Below are positions 1-8,392 of a stretch of DNA of 64,000 nt, piece by piece. The position numbers were made by a program, and so were the translations under genes. Where the stretch lies: the NCBI GenBank assembly GCA_016930085.1, contig JAFGHO010000124.1:22129-86128 (forward strand), read 5' to 3'. This DNA comes from Spirochaetales bacterium (lineage in GTDB: Bacteria > Spirochaetota > Spirochaetia > SZUA-6 > JAFGRV01). The notes under the pieces are model-generated. The model made no database searches. It was not told the origin of the DNA and was given only the letters and a program-made list of their open reading frames with translations. Numbering within the stretch: the first letter of the stretch is position 1; each line of letters starts with the position of its first letter.

Positions 1-297
1 TTGAGTAATAAGGTTTTTCAATTCGGCGGGTGGTTCCGGTCCTGCCAGTTCAGGGTATTTGTCGGGAATACTTTCAAGCAGGGGGCTGATTCTTTTCATT
101 TCTTTTGTGTAGGTTTTCAACGCTGCCGCAACGGCCTTGGCATCGTTCGCTTTTTCAATATCCGTTGCGAACTTGTTATGGGCGCCTATGTAATCGTTGA
201 TTATTTTCTTAACATCTCCGTACTTGCCGCTGTCTCCCGCGCATCCGGCAAGAAGGATACATACGACGACGAGAGAAAGAAGTATGATTTTTTTCAT
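1..297 (-). CDS. Small lipoprotein, truncated by the window edge
   Basis: Ninety-nine codons are visible; the 3' end lies beyond base 1. The start is ATG at 297-295, preceded on the minus strand by a GGAGGT Shine-Dalgarno sequence. The N-terminus has two lysines, a hydrophobic stretch and the lipobox LLAGC (Cys19), so export and lipid anchoring are expected. The mature part is short, charged and probably helical, with many Lys, Glu and Ala and no motif I recognise. It resembles the many small lipoproteins of unknown role in spirochaetes. Function unknown. Confidence 0.75.
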   Translation of the reverse strand, partial: MKKIILLSLVVVCILLAGCAGDSGKYGDVKKIINDYIGAHNKFATDIEKANDAKAVAAALKTYTKEMKRISPLLESIPDKYPELAGPEPPAELKNLITQ

Positions 298-489
298 ATA
301 AACCTCCAAATCAGTATGTCTTGTCATTAATGTAGGGGAAGTTTAGCCGTTTTGCAAGAAAAAGTGTAGTCATTTTGAGGATATTTTTAAAAAAAATATC
401 ATTTGATACGAAACAAAAATATTTTGGCTTGCATGAGCGGCGTGTCCGCGCAAGAGGTCGAGCGTACTTGGAGCAATCCGGAATCGCCG

Positions 490-1311
490 TCAATCGATCA
501 GGCGTTTCTGCAGCCTCCACACCGCGAGAAAGGAAAACGCGACGCTAAAGAGGATTATATATATCCAGTCAAGCAGAAGATTCGCAGAATAGGTGTTGAG
601 ACAGAAAGACCGCACGATCCTTGTCGCGTGGGTAAGCGGCAGAAATTCCGCTATGATTTGTGCGGCATACGGAAGGTTTTGAAGGGGGAAAACGATTCCC
701 GAAAAAAAGAACATCGGGGTAAGCAGCCCGGTAAAATAAAAATTGAAGTGGTTGATGGTCTTTATAAACGAGGTAATGAAAAGCGAAAAAGAGGCGAACA
801 TCACACCGACAAAAAATCCGCCGAAAGGGGCGAGGAGGGCGGCAGGAAAAACGGGGAAGGTTCCCCCGCTGAACAGTGTTATGACGATGAGAACCGCACT
901 CGAGAAAAAGAGGCTTTTTGTCGCGCAGAAGAGGATTTCCCCCAGGAGGAGATCCTTGCAGTCTATCGATGCGGCAAGCATCCCGTCGTATACCTTCTCG
1001 AATTCCATACGGATAAATGTCCCGAAGGTCGTTTCGAACGCGGCGGTATACATGGCGGGCGGGATGATGATACCGGATGCGAGAAACTGGAAATAGGGGA
1101 GGCCCTGCATGTTGTCGATATACAGGCCCAGACCCACGCCGATGGCAAGCAGGAAAAAAAGCGGTTCCAGAAACGGAGGCAGGCCGTTGCTTAAAAGATG
1201 GCGGGTGTAGACACGGAAATGTCTGTACCAGACGCTGAAGCACCGTGCGGGGAATGACGGGACGTTGATATTAATGTCATGATGGTGCGCCATATAATCG
1301 GTCTTATTCAT
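490..1311 (-). CDS. ABC-2 type transporter permease (NodJ/DrrB-like)
   Basis: This 273-residue membrane protein has about six hydrophobic segments, for example around residues 50-65, 75-95, 135-155, 160-185, 195-215 and 248-265. It has the length and late FFxSGIVFPLxxLP-type motif typical of ABC-2 export permeases such as NodJ. Its ATG lies 8 bp inside the end of the upstream ATPase gene, so the two are translationally coupled and form one exporter. The substrate cannot be told from sequence; the family moves lipo-oligosaccharides, drugs and polysaccharides. No substrate-binding protein is present, as expected for an exporter. Confidence 0.87.
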   Translation of the reverse strand: MNKTDYMAHHHDININVPSFPARCFSVWYRHFRVYTRHLLSNGLPPFLEPLFFLLAIGVGLGLYIDNMQGLPYFQFLASGIIIPPAMYTAAFETTFGTFIRMEFEKVYDGMLAASIDCKDLLLGEILFCATKSLFFSSAVLIVITLFSGGTFPVFPAALLAPFGGFFVGVMFASFSLFITSFIKTINHFNFYFTGLLTPMFFFSGIVFPLQNLPYAAQIIAEFLPLTHATRIVRSFCLNTYSANLLLDWIYIILFSVAFSFLAVWRLQKRLID

Positions 1312-2236
1312 TCAATCCCCTCCCGGTAATTTTCAGAAACACGTCTTCAAGATTGGATTGTCTGAGGTAGAACGAACCCTGTTTGTATGCGGAGGAAATT
1401 TCTTCAAGACGGCCCAGATTCTCCGAATAGAGAAGGATTCTGCTTGCCGTTTTTTCCATGCGGACGGGAATGGTTTCCGAGGTTTTTTTCCCCCGGTCCG
1501 TCTCTTCATGATCGGTATCATAGATTTCCAGCACATATGGTTCGATATTGTTCCTGATAAGGGTCGACGGACTCCCTTCGAGTATCTTTTCTCCCAGGTT
1601 CATGATGATAAGCCGGTCGCATAATTGAAATGCCTCTTCCATGTAATGGGTGGTGAGCAGGATCGTGACGCCTTCCTTTTTAAGAATTCGAAGTTTGTCC
1701 CAGATGATATGACGGACCTGGGGGTCGAGGCCGGTGGTCGGTTCGTCGAGAATGAGAATTTTCGGGTTGTTGAGCAGCGCCCTTGCGATGATCAGCCGTC
1801 TTTTCATTCCCCCGGACAGCTCGTCGATGGCCGCTTTCCTTTTCACCGACAATTCCATGAAATCGAGAAGCCCGTCGATCCTTTTCCCCGCCTCTTTCCT
1901 GTTCATGCCGTAAAATTTCGAATAAATGAAGAGATTCTGTTCGACGTTCAGTTCGTCGTCGAGGTTGTTTTCCTGGGGCACGATGCCGGAGATGTATTTG
2001 ATTTTCAATTCGTCCATTGCCGGATCGAAACCGAATATGCTTATTTTCCCTTCGGGTCCGGGGTCGCGTCCGGCTTTTCCGTAGAGCATCTTCATCATCG
2101 TCGTCTTTCCCGCGCCGTTCGGGCCGAGCAGGCCGAAGCAGGTCGACTTCGGCACCTCGAAACCGATTGATTTGACGGCAATGAGGGAATGATATGTTTT
2201 CGTCACATTTTCAATGCCGATAGCGATGTCACTCAT
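1304..2236 (-). CDS. ABC transporter ATP-binding protein (ABC-2 exporter, NodI/DrrA-like)
   Basis: A 310-residue ATPase with Walker A GPNGAGKTT near residue 40, Q-loop VPQEN, signature LSGGMKRRL, Walker B LILDEPTTGLD and the switch histidine in TTHYMEE. The C-terminal 80 residues form the extension common to the NodI/DrrA/CcmA-type exporters. It is the first gene of a two-gene operon and overlaps the permease by 8 bp. It powers export across the inner membrane; the cargo is unknown. Confidence 0.93.
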   Translation of the reverse strand: MSDIAIGIENVTKTYHSLIAVKSIGFEVPKSTCFGLLGPNGAGKTTMMKMLYGKAGRDPGPEGKISIFGFDPAMDELKIKYISGIVPQENNLDDELNVEQNLFIYSKFYGMNRKEAGKRIDGLLDFMELSVKRKAAIDELSGGMKRRLIIARALLNNPKILILDEPTTGLDPQVRHIIWDKLRILKKEGVTILLTTHYMEEAFQLCDRLIIMNLGEKILEGSPSTLIRNNIEPYVLEIYDTDHEETDRGKKTSETIPVRMEKTASRILLYSENLGRLEEISSAYKQGSFYLRQSNLEDVFLKITGRGLNE

Positions 2237-2367
2237 ATGGTATTGCGTATCCTTGCCCCGGGGCCGTTTGTCGCCGGCCGTATGTTCGAATGATGAACGA
2301 TGTTATCTTGAAAGTGGAACGTGAGTCAAGAAGAAACGGGGATGTACGGAAATGGGGAAAACAATGA

Positions 2368-2571
2368 ATGAGCCGGTATCAAGCGGTATCATTTAATCCT
2401 GATGAAAGCAGGGAACATGTGCATGTGTATTTCCCTGAGGATATATATCGAAAGATAAAGCTCCTTCATGCGGATTTAAATTGTTATAGCATCGCGCAGC
2501 TTTTGAGGGGATTGTTGGAGTTGTTTTTAGTGCTGGTGAAGAGATATGGAAAAAAGTTTTTCAGAAATTGA
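2368..2571 (+). CDS. Very short hypothetical protein, possibly a DNA-binding fold
   Basis: A 67-codon ORF starting ATG directly after an in-frame stop. The middle (VHVYFPEDIYRKIKLLHADL) reads like a beta strand followed by a helix, as in ribbon-helix-helix proteins, and the C-terminus is very basic. No good Shine-Dalgarno sequence is visible and it stands alone between divergently placed genes. It may be a real small protein or the remnant of a larger gene. Function unknown. Confidence 0.4.
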   Translation: MSRYQAVSFNPDESREHVHVYFPEDIYRKIKLLHADLNCYSIAQLLRGLLELFLVLVKRYGKKFFRN

Positions 2572-2580
2572 AAAAAATAT

Positions 2581-3053
2581 TCAGCCATTGGAATAGAGAG
2601 GAGGAAAGCCTGCGTCGAAATCATCGAAGGAATTTACGACAATTATATAGGATAATTCAGCATCTATCGGGTCGAGATAGATTGATTTCCACATATTCGA
2701 GTCATTATTCACCATTTTGGATACTTCGACTCTAAAATCACATATACCACCCACTCCACATATCCCATAAAACCATCCCGGCTGCACTACAGAGGATAAT
2801 TATGTCCGTATCGTCGAATACAACCGCATATAAAAACCGTCTGAACTTAACACATTTAAAACGTTTCAAAAACATTGATATCATCGATACAGTAGCCGAA
2901 AGATGACTGCAGTGAAAAATGGCGAATAATTCGCGGCTTAAGGTCATTTTTTATAACACTGCGGCGATAACGATAATCAAGAAAGATATTATCTTGACAT
3001 TTTTGCTGTGACAGGTAACCACGGGGACATAGAGAAAACCATGACATGATCAA
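2581..3053 (-). pseudogene. Possible decayed gene split over reading frames
   Basis: This gene-poor stretch between 2572 and 3175 contains three consecutive minus-strand reading frames: about 3053-2859, then 2870-2800, then 2799-2581. Each has protein-like composition, and each frame ends close to where the next becomes plausible. The last piece ends in a Tyr/Asp/Phe-rich segment with a normal stop. No piece has a Shine-Dalgarno start and I recognise no family. A once-intact protein of about 150 residues broken by two frameshifts would explain it, but chance ORFs in AT-richer DNA would too. Confidence 0.25.
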
Positions 3054-3175
3054 CAGGCAATATATTGAATTTACCGTAACGATATACAGTGAATTCCTCT
3101 ATGGTAAAAAAGACATAATTACTATTTACGGGGAGGGCAAGTTGTTTTAAAATGGATAAAAAAAGGAGTAAGCAT

Positions 3176-5677
3176 ATGAAAAATACGTACTTATTGACTT
3201 TTTTAGTCTTTTTGTGCTGTTGTTGTCTTGCGTCCGGACTCTTTGCCCAGGCGGTCGGCGATACGAACAATGATGCGGCGATTAATATCATCGATGCGCT
3301 GCTCGTGGCCCAGTTCTATGTGGGTCTGGGGCCTCAGGGGTTTTACGAATCCGCAGCCGACGTGAATGACAGCGGCAGCATCGATATTGTCGACGCCCTG
3401 ATGATCGCACGGCGCTATGTCGGGATTATCGACAGCTTCCCGGCCGAAAAATGGGTACGGTATCAGGTTGCCGCTGAGCAGACGGATATCGTTGCCGTGA
3501 CCGGTTCGGGAGGAACATCGGTAACCGTCACCTTCACCTTCAATCACGGGGGGTACCGGGTCGTCGAGTGGGGAGAGACTGTTCAAAGCGGAAGCGTCTT
3601 CAAGGCCGATTGCGACGTCGAGATGTGGACGGGAATGAGTACTCAGGCCATGACGACAACGGCGAATACCTATTCCCTCGGCGCCCTCGATCCGGGAGAT
3701 TATTCCTTCACGCTGATGTGTTGGGGGGAAGAGGTGGAAACCCTCCGGTTTCGCTGTGACAATGCGACACCGTATCAACGGCCGGTGAATCTGGAAGCGG
3801 TCAATTCTGTCGAACAGCTTGACGGTGCCGCCGAAGATATGTTGTTGACGAATGGTTTTGTCGTCCTCGGTTCCAGGGGATACGACAGGCTGTCGAGTCT
3901 CTATTTCTCGCTTTTCAGACTCAATACCGATGTCCCGGTCTTGATCACCACCGACGCCCTCCTTCATATATTTCATATGGTGTATGACAACCTTCTGAAG
4001 ACAATGGAAAAAACCGCCCTGCTTCCGAAGATGGAGCAGCTGATCGGCCTTATGACAACGGAAATCGCATCGGAATATGGACGGCTCGAGGAAAGCCCCT
4101 TTTTATCCGAAGCCGCGCGGCGGCTCTGGGTCTGTTTCGCCGTTGCCGGGGCGCTTATAAAAGGAGAGACATCGATCACCGGAAACGGGACGGAAGCGAT
4201 ACGGGAAGATGCGAATCTCTATCTGCAGAAGATATACGATCACACCCTCACCGAATATTATCCGGGAGATGATTACACGATGTACGAACCACGCGGCCAT
4301 TACACGGAAGACCCCGAACTCGAACACTACTTCCGGGCCGTCAAATGGCTCGGCAGGCGTATTTTCAGGGTATATGATCCGGTAAATGTAAGCGATTCCG
4401 AGTATGAATGCGCGGGTGCGGCGATCATGGGATTTCTCCTCATGAATGTGAAAAACGGCGCCCATCCCCTCTGGGAAGAACTGTATACACTGACATCGCT
4501 TCTGGTCGATGCCGCTGACAGTATTACCCCGGTCATGGTCGACGATGCCATGCGGCACTGCTTCGGGGACGAGTACGCGACGCAGAAATACATGCTTTTG
4601 GAACGGCATGAAAATCTTGCCGCGCTCAGGGACGAGCTTTTGAGCGACCGGTACCCCGAATCGGAAATTATTCCGGTGCCGCTTCTCAATCCCGGAGACC
4701 TGCCGAAGAAATATGTCCAGTTTATGGGCGAACGCTATGTAATCGACGGTGAGGCGATGCAGCGAACCTGTTTCCCGGATGTCGCGGACAGGCCGCTACC
4801 CGGCGGCCTCGACGTCGCCGCCGCGGTCTTGAACTCCCCCGCGGCTTACGAGGAAATGGAAGGTGAAATGATCTCGTATCCGGGTTTGAAGGAAGCGATA
4901 GATACCCTGATCGAAGAGTTTGCCGTGATACCGGAAGAAAAATGGATGAGGAGCACCTACAACGCCTGGCTGTATACACTGCGGTCGCTTTCGGCGACCC
5001 CCGGGGGCGCCGCGCCGGAATGCATGAAGACATCCCTCTGGCAGCGTGAAAAACTCAATACCCAGATGGCTTCATGGACGCAACTCAGGCATGACAATAT
5101 CCTCTACGCGAAACAGACGATGATTCCCTCTCCCTGGAACGAAGGAAGGGGCCTCGTCGAACCGTATCCCGATTTCTATCTGCGGTTGAGCCGCATGTGC
5201 AGGAGCCTCGTCTCCGTAATGGATGCCTTCGAAATCGACCTCCAGGTACACAGAACGCGCCTTCAGACTCTTGCGGGCTGGGGGGATAGTTTCTCGGGCT
5301 ATGCGGAGAAAATTATCGCGGGAACGCCATTGTCTGCGGATGAACAGAACAGAATAAAACGGTGGGGACTCGACCTGCTTTCTTTCTTCAGTTCTTCCGA
5401 CCTTCCCGAGGACGATCCCGCGCTTGTGGCGGATGTCGCCTCGAGTTCCATCACCGGCGGTGTTCTCCATGAGGGTGTCGGTAACATCAATCCGATTATC
5501 GTCATCTATACCGATCCCGAAGATTCGGTAAGCCGAGCCGCTTTGGGTTATGTCCTGAGTCATTATGAGTTCATCGAAGAAGACTGGAACAGACTCAATG
5601 ATGAAGAGTGGGTGCGGCGTCTTGAAGAAGATCCTCCGGCCAGGCCGCCATGGACCGCCGGATTTATCGCAAAGTAG
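3176..5677 (+). CDS. Secreted DUF3160 protein with an N-terminal dockerin-like domain
   Basis: The start chosen is ATG 3176, preceded by AAAGGAGTAAGCAT; an in-frame ATG 24 bp upstream has no ribosome site. The product is 833 residues. A signal peptide (about residues 1-25, four consecutive cysteines) is followed by a type I dockerin-like doublet at residues 28-88 whose two halves carry D-x-N/D-x-D-type calcium loops and IVDAL-A helices. The remainder matches the DUF3160 family, including the NGFVVLGSRGY and PVLITTDALLHIFH motifs near residues 205-240. DUF3160 has no established activity. Dockerins are normally C-terminal, so the N-terminal position is unusual. The gene ends just before a strong terminator and shares dockerin type with the GH5 and GH9 enzymes here. 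Confidence 0.88.
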   Translation: MKNTYLLTFLVFLCCCCLASGLFAQAVGDTNNDAAINIIDALLVAQFYVGLGPQGFYESAADVNDSGSIDIVDALMIARRYVGIIDSFPAEKWVRYQVAAEQTDIVAVTGSGGTSVTVTFTFNHGGYRVVEWGETVQSGSVFKADCDVEMWTGMSTQAMTTTANTYSLGALDPGDYSFTLMCWGEEVETLRFRCDNATPYQRPVNLEAVNSVEQLDGAAEDMLLTNGFVVLGSRGYDRLSSLYFSLFRLNTDVPVLITTDALLHIFHMVYDNLLKTMEKTALLPKMEQLIGLMTTEIASEYGRLEESPFLSEAARRLWVCFAVAGALIKGETSITGNGTEAIREDANLYLQKIYDHTLTEYYPGDDYTMYEPRGHYTEDPELEHYFRAVKWLGRRIFRVYDPVNVSDSEYECAGAAIMGFLLMNVKNGAHPLWEELYTLTSLLVDAADSITPVMVDDAMRHCFGDEYATQKYMLLERHENLAALRDELLSDRYPESEIIPVPLLNPGDLPKKYVQFMGERYVIDGEAMQRTCFPDVADRPLPGGLDVAAAVLNSPAAYEEMEGEMISYPGLKEAIDTLIEEFAVIPEEKWMRSTYNAWLYTLRSLSATPGGAAPECMKTSLWQREKLNTQMASWTQLRHDNILYAKQTMIPSPWNEGRGLVEPYPDFYLRLSRMCRSLVSVMDAFEIDLQVHRTRLQTLAGWGDSFSGYAEKIIAGTPLSADEQNRIKRWGLDLLSFFSSSDLPEDDPALVADVASSSITGGVLHEGVGNINPIIVIYTDPEDSVSRAALGYVLSHYEFIEEDWNRLNDEEWVRRLEEDPPARPPWTAGFIAK

Positions 5678-5716
5678 GCGTTAAAGCGCTTCATTTTTAC
5701 GGCAAAAGGTAAAAAG

Positions 5717-5756
5717 GCCGGAAATTTTTCAAACCGATAAATTTCCGGCTTTTTTT
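5717..5756 (+). terminator. Rho-independent terminator after the DUF3160 gene
   Basis: A perfect 11-bp stem, GCCGGAAATTT (5717-5727) with AAATTTCCGGC (5739-5749), has an 11-nt loop and is followed directly by seven T. It lies 39 bp after the stop codon. Confidence 0.9.
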
Positions 5757-5780
5757 AAACCGATTTACTAAACCGGTTTA
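5756..5780 (+). promoter_or_regulatory. Tandem LacI-type operator-like palindromes
   Basis: TAAACCGGTTTA at 5769-5780 is a perfect 12-bp palindrome with the central CG typical of LacI-family operators. TAAACCGATTTA at 5756-5767 is an imperfect copy 13 bp upstream. A third AAACCGATAAA lies in the loop of the preceding terminator (5731-5741). The pair sits immediately upstream of the -35 box of the mannanase promoter, suggesting sugar-responsive control by a LacI-family protein not encoded in this window. Confidence 0.55.
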
Positions 5781-5789
5781 AAAAAAAGC

Positions 5790-5818
5790 TTGACAGCAGG
5801 TAAGACCGGTGGTAAAAT
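5790..5818 (+). promoter_or_regulatory. Sigma-70 promoter of the mannanase gene
   Basis: TTGACA (5790-5795), a 17-bp spacer and TAAAAT (5813-5818) form a near-consensus promoter. The ATG of the mannanase is 39 bp after the -10 box, with GGAGGAAAGGT in front of it. Confidence 0.75.
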
Positions 5819-5856
5819 GGAAAAAAACATGCAAAACGAAAAAATGGAGGAAAGGT

Positions 5857-7092
5857 ATGAAAAAACCATGTAAAACATTTTATCTGGTTGCGGCAATCCT
5901 CTTGATCGCGGGAATTGCCCAGCTCGATGCGCAGGGATTTTCAATAAGCGGCAGGAATATTCTGGACGGAAACGGGAATACCTTCAAGATAAGGGGTATC
6001 GCCCACGCACACTGCTGGTATACGGACAGGACGAATCAGGCCCTGGCGGACATCAAGGCGGTCGGCGGGAACTGCGTCAGGGTCGTCTGCTCGAACGGCC
6101 GTGAGGGATGGACACGGACAACGGCAAGCGATCTCACCAATATCATCAATACCTGCAAGTCGAACAAGCTTATCGCGATGCTCGAGCTTCACGATACGAC
6201 CGGCTATGGCGAAAACTCAAGCGCGATCACCCTCTCCGCTGCGGCAAGCTACTGGAACGGCGTAAAAAGCGCGCTGCAGGGCCAGGAAGCCTACGTCCTT
6301 GTCAATATAGGAAACGAACCCTACGGAAACAACAACGCGAGCAACTGGGTGAACGATACGAAAGGCGCGATCCAGAGCATGAGAAACAATGGATTTACCC
6401 ATACGCTCGTCGTCGACGCCCCCAACTGGGGACAGGACTGGGAGTTCAATATGAGAAACAATGCCCAGTCCATATTCGATTCCGATTCGAGAAAGAACAC
6501 GATACTGTCCGTTCATATGTACGGGGTTTTCGACACGGCATCTGAAGTACGGGACTATATCGATCAATTCAGGAGCAAGAACCTCCCCCTTATTGTCGGA
6601 GAGTTCGGACATAACCACTCGGACGGGAACCCGGACGAAGCGACGATCATGTCCTATACGCAGTCCCAGGGAGTCGGCTGGATAGCGTGGTCGTGGTGCG
6701 GAAACTCGGGCGGCGTCGAATACCTCGATCTTGTAAACAGCTGGAACAGAAGCAGCCCCACGGACTGGGGAAGGACGATTTTTACCGGTTCGAACGGTCT
6801 CAGCTCCACCTCGAGCGAGTGTTCAATTTTCAGCGGAACGTCCACCTCGCCGCCGACCGTGACGAATCCGCCGACCGTCACCAACCCGCCGGCGGGAAAC
6901 CGGGGGGATGTGAACGGCGACGGTAACATCAATATCGTCGACGCCCTCCTTGTGGCGCAGTATTCGGTCGGCCTGAACCCGTCGAACTTCAATGTGAACA
7001 ACGCCGATACCAACTGTGACAATAACATCACGATCGTCGACGCCCTTCTTATCGCGCAATACGCGGTGGGACTTGTCGACCGGTTCTGTTGA
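5857..7092 (+). CDS. GH5 (subfamily 8-like) beta-1,4-mannanase with C-terminal dockerin
   Basis: A 411-residue secreted enzyme. The start is ATG 5857, 5 bp after GGAGGAAAGG; an upstream in-frame GTG lies in the promoter. The signal peptide spans about residues 1-26. The (beta/alpha)8 domain covers about 27-325. The motif NIGNEPYG places the acid/base at Glu154, and LIVGEFG places the nucleophile at Glu249. The opening GFSISGRNILDGNG and the IRGIAHAH motif resemble the GH5_8 bacterial mannanases, so endo-mannanase is more likely than cellulase. A Pro-Thr linker (TNPPTVTNPP) leads to a type I dockerin doublet at 348-411 with DVNGDGNINIVDAL and DTNCDNNITIVDAL. The protein probably acts outside the cell on mannan. 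Confidence 0.93.
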   Translation: MKKPCKTFYLVAAILLIAGIAQLDAQGFSISGRNILDGNGNTFKIRGIAHAHCWYTDRTNQALADIKAVGGNCVRVVCSNGREGWTRTTASDLTNIINTCKSNKLIAMLELHDTTGYGENSSAITLSAAASYWNGVKSALQGQEAYVLVNIGNEPYGNNNASNWVNDTKGAIQSMRNNGFTHTLVVDAPNWGQDWEFNMRNNAQSIFDSDSRKNTILSVHMYGVFDTASEVRDYIDQFRSKNLPLIVGEFGHNHSDGNPDEATIMSYTQSQGVGWIAWSWCGNSGGVEYLDLVNSWNRSSPTDWGRTIFTGSNGLSSTSSECSIFSGTSTSPPTVTNPPTVTNPPAGNRGDVNGDGNINIVDALLVAQYSVGLNPSNFNVNNADTNCDNNITIVDALLIAQYAVGLVDRFC

Positions 7093-7118
7093 TACGGCAG
7101 ATAATTGCAGATAATATG

Positions 7119-7152
7119 GAAAGCAGTCTGAACGGGCTGCTTTCTTTTTTTT
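7119..7152 (+). terminator. Rho-independent terminator after the mannanase gene
   Basis: The 8-bp stem GAAAGCAG (7119-7126) / CTGCTTTC (7137-7144) has a 10-nt loop and is followed by eight T. Confidence 0.8.
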
Positions 7153-7321
7153 CGCCTTTTATTACCGCGCGGGAAAAGGAATCGTTTTTTCCCGCATTAA
7201 TAGACTGATGTCGTCGTCATCGGATTATTTTTTCTTTTATATATACATAACTCAGTTTCGTCGCTGTCTGCGGTAAAACCGCAATGAATGGTAACGGCGA
7301 TTCCTGTGCAACTCATTTTTC

Positions 7322-7359
7322 TTGAATTTTTGCTCAATTATGGTTATACTATAACCATA
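7322..7359 (+). promoter_or_regulatory. Promoter with an operator-like palindrome over the -10 box
   Basis: The 322-bp gap between the mannanase and the next gene holds a terminator and this site; the rest is featureless. TTGAAT (7322-7327), 17 bp, TATACT (7345-7350) form a promoter. A 9-bp inverted repeat TATGGTTAT (7339-7347) / ATAACCATA (7351-7359) with a 3-bp centre covers the -10 box, the usual position for a repressor site. It would drive the lipoprotein genes from 7415 on. Confidence 0.6.
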
Positions 7360-7414
7360 TTGGGAAAACTGAACCGTAAGTAATATAGATCAAAGAAAAA
7401 AAGGGGTACCCATA

Positions 7415-8251
7415 ATGAATATACAAAAACGTATCGTCACCGTGTTAATGACCGTTGCCTTTATTTTATTATTTTCCGGCTGCAATCTCTTTATCGAGAT
7501 GTTCGAAGGCATGAGGGACCCTGCCGACGACACACCCCCGGTCCCGGCCAGGATCGGCATATTTTACCGGGAAGTCCCGATTCTCAATGGCCTTGACAGC
7601 TTTGATTTCGGAAGCATCGCCGCCGGTGACGGCAAATATATCGAGTTTACCATTCGGAATCTGGGGGAAACGCGGCTCGTCCTCGAAGGGCAGCCGCTTA
7701 TCGTCAATACTTCAGGAGAAAATTTTTCACTTCAGACAAATGCCGCGCTCGCGATTGAAGCGGGAGAGGAAACGGCATTTACCATATATTTTACGTCGGA
7801 AGGCGATGACGCCGGAGAGTACAGGGCGTCCGTTACGATAAAAAGCAATGACAGTATCCGGAATCCGTTTACATTTTATATAACGGGAAGCATCGTACAA
7901 TCACATCCGGCGGAACCCGATATCGATGTGTATTATCAGAATATCAATATAAAACCCGGAGACACCTCCGTGGATCTGGGAACGGTACGGATCGATCAAA
8001 TCCGGCAATATGTTTTCCATATGACCAATATGGGGGATGCCGAGTTCACCCTTTCCGGGATCGAAATAACCGGAGACGGATTTGAGTTGCTTCCCTACGA
8101 AATCGAATCGATCGCCGTTTCGGATAGCGTCAATTTCAAGGTCTCCTTCACGTCTTCCGAAAGCGGAAGCCATTCCGGTACCATCCTGATCGACAGTAAA
8201 GACCCGTATGATTATCTTTTCGGTTTCAATGTCATGGTCCTGGTCGAATAG
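7415..8251 (+). CDS. Lipoprotein with two ASH/hydin-like (choice-of-anchor) domains
   Basis: A 278-residue protein with a hydrophobic N-terminus and lipobox LLFSGC (Cys23). Two repeats, about residues 60-165 and 180-278, each contain the pattern DFGSIAAG / DLGTVRID, a FTIRNLGE / FHMTNMGD segment, and F-x-V-x-FT-S-x-x-x-G with a closing KSND/DSKD motif. This is the pattern of ASPM/SPD-2/hydin-type immunoglobulin-fold domains, often found in bacterial surface proteins. It begins a set of lipoprotein genes on the plus strand; the next gene is 141 bp downstream. A role in surface assembly or binding is plausible; no catalytic residues are seen. Confidence 0.8.
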   Translation: MNIQKRIVTVLMTVAFILLFSGCNLFIEMFEGMRDPADDTPPVPARIGIFYREVPILNGLDSFDFGSIAAGDGKYIEFTIRNLGETRLVLEGQPLIVNTSGENFSLQTNAALAIEAGEETAFTIYFTSEGDDAGEYRASVTIKSNDSIRNPFTFYITGSIVQSHPAEPDIDVYYQNINIKPGDTSVDLGTVRIDQIRQYVFHMTNMGDAEFTLSGIEITGDGFELLPYEIESIAVSDSVNFKVSFTSSESGSHSGTILIDSKDPYDYLFGFNVMVLVE

Positions 8252-8392
8252 ATCGCGGAGAGTTCCCGAACCATCGAATAGCGTGCATGAAAACAAGACG
8301 TATACCCGCATCATTTCTCCATATCTTGACAGGATGAGGTTTTTCTGATACAATCAGCTATCACGTTTCAGGAAAAAGGGCGTCATTTTTTA

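Noticed and set aside
1..330. 109-codon frame on the plus strand at the left edge
   Set aside because: The minus strand has a lipoprotein with signal peptide, lipobox and GGAGGT ribosome site over the same bases; the plus-strand frame has none.
403..1194. 263-codon open frame on the plus strand
   Set aside because: It lies entirely antisense to the ABC-2 permease, is rich in Arg/Lys/Glu and lacks a ribosome site or known motif.
3203..3976. 257-codon minus-strand frame
   Set aside because: Antisense to the dockerin and first part of DUF3160; the composition (many Arg, His, Asp, Gly) is that of a shadow frame.
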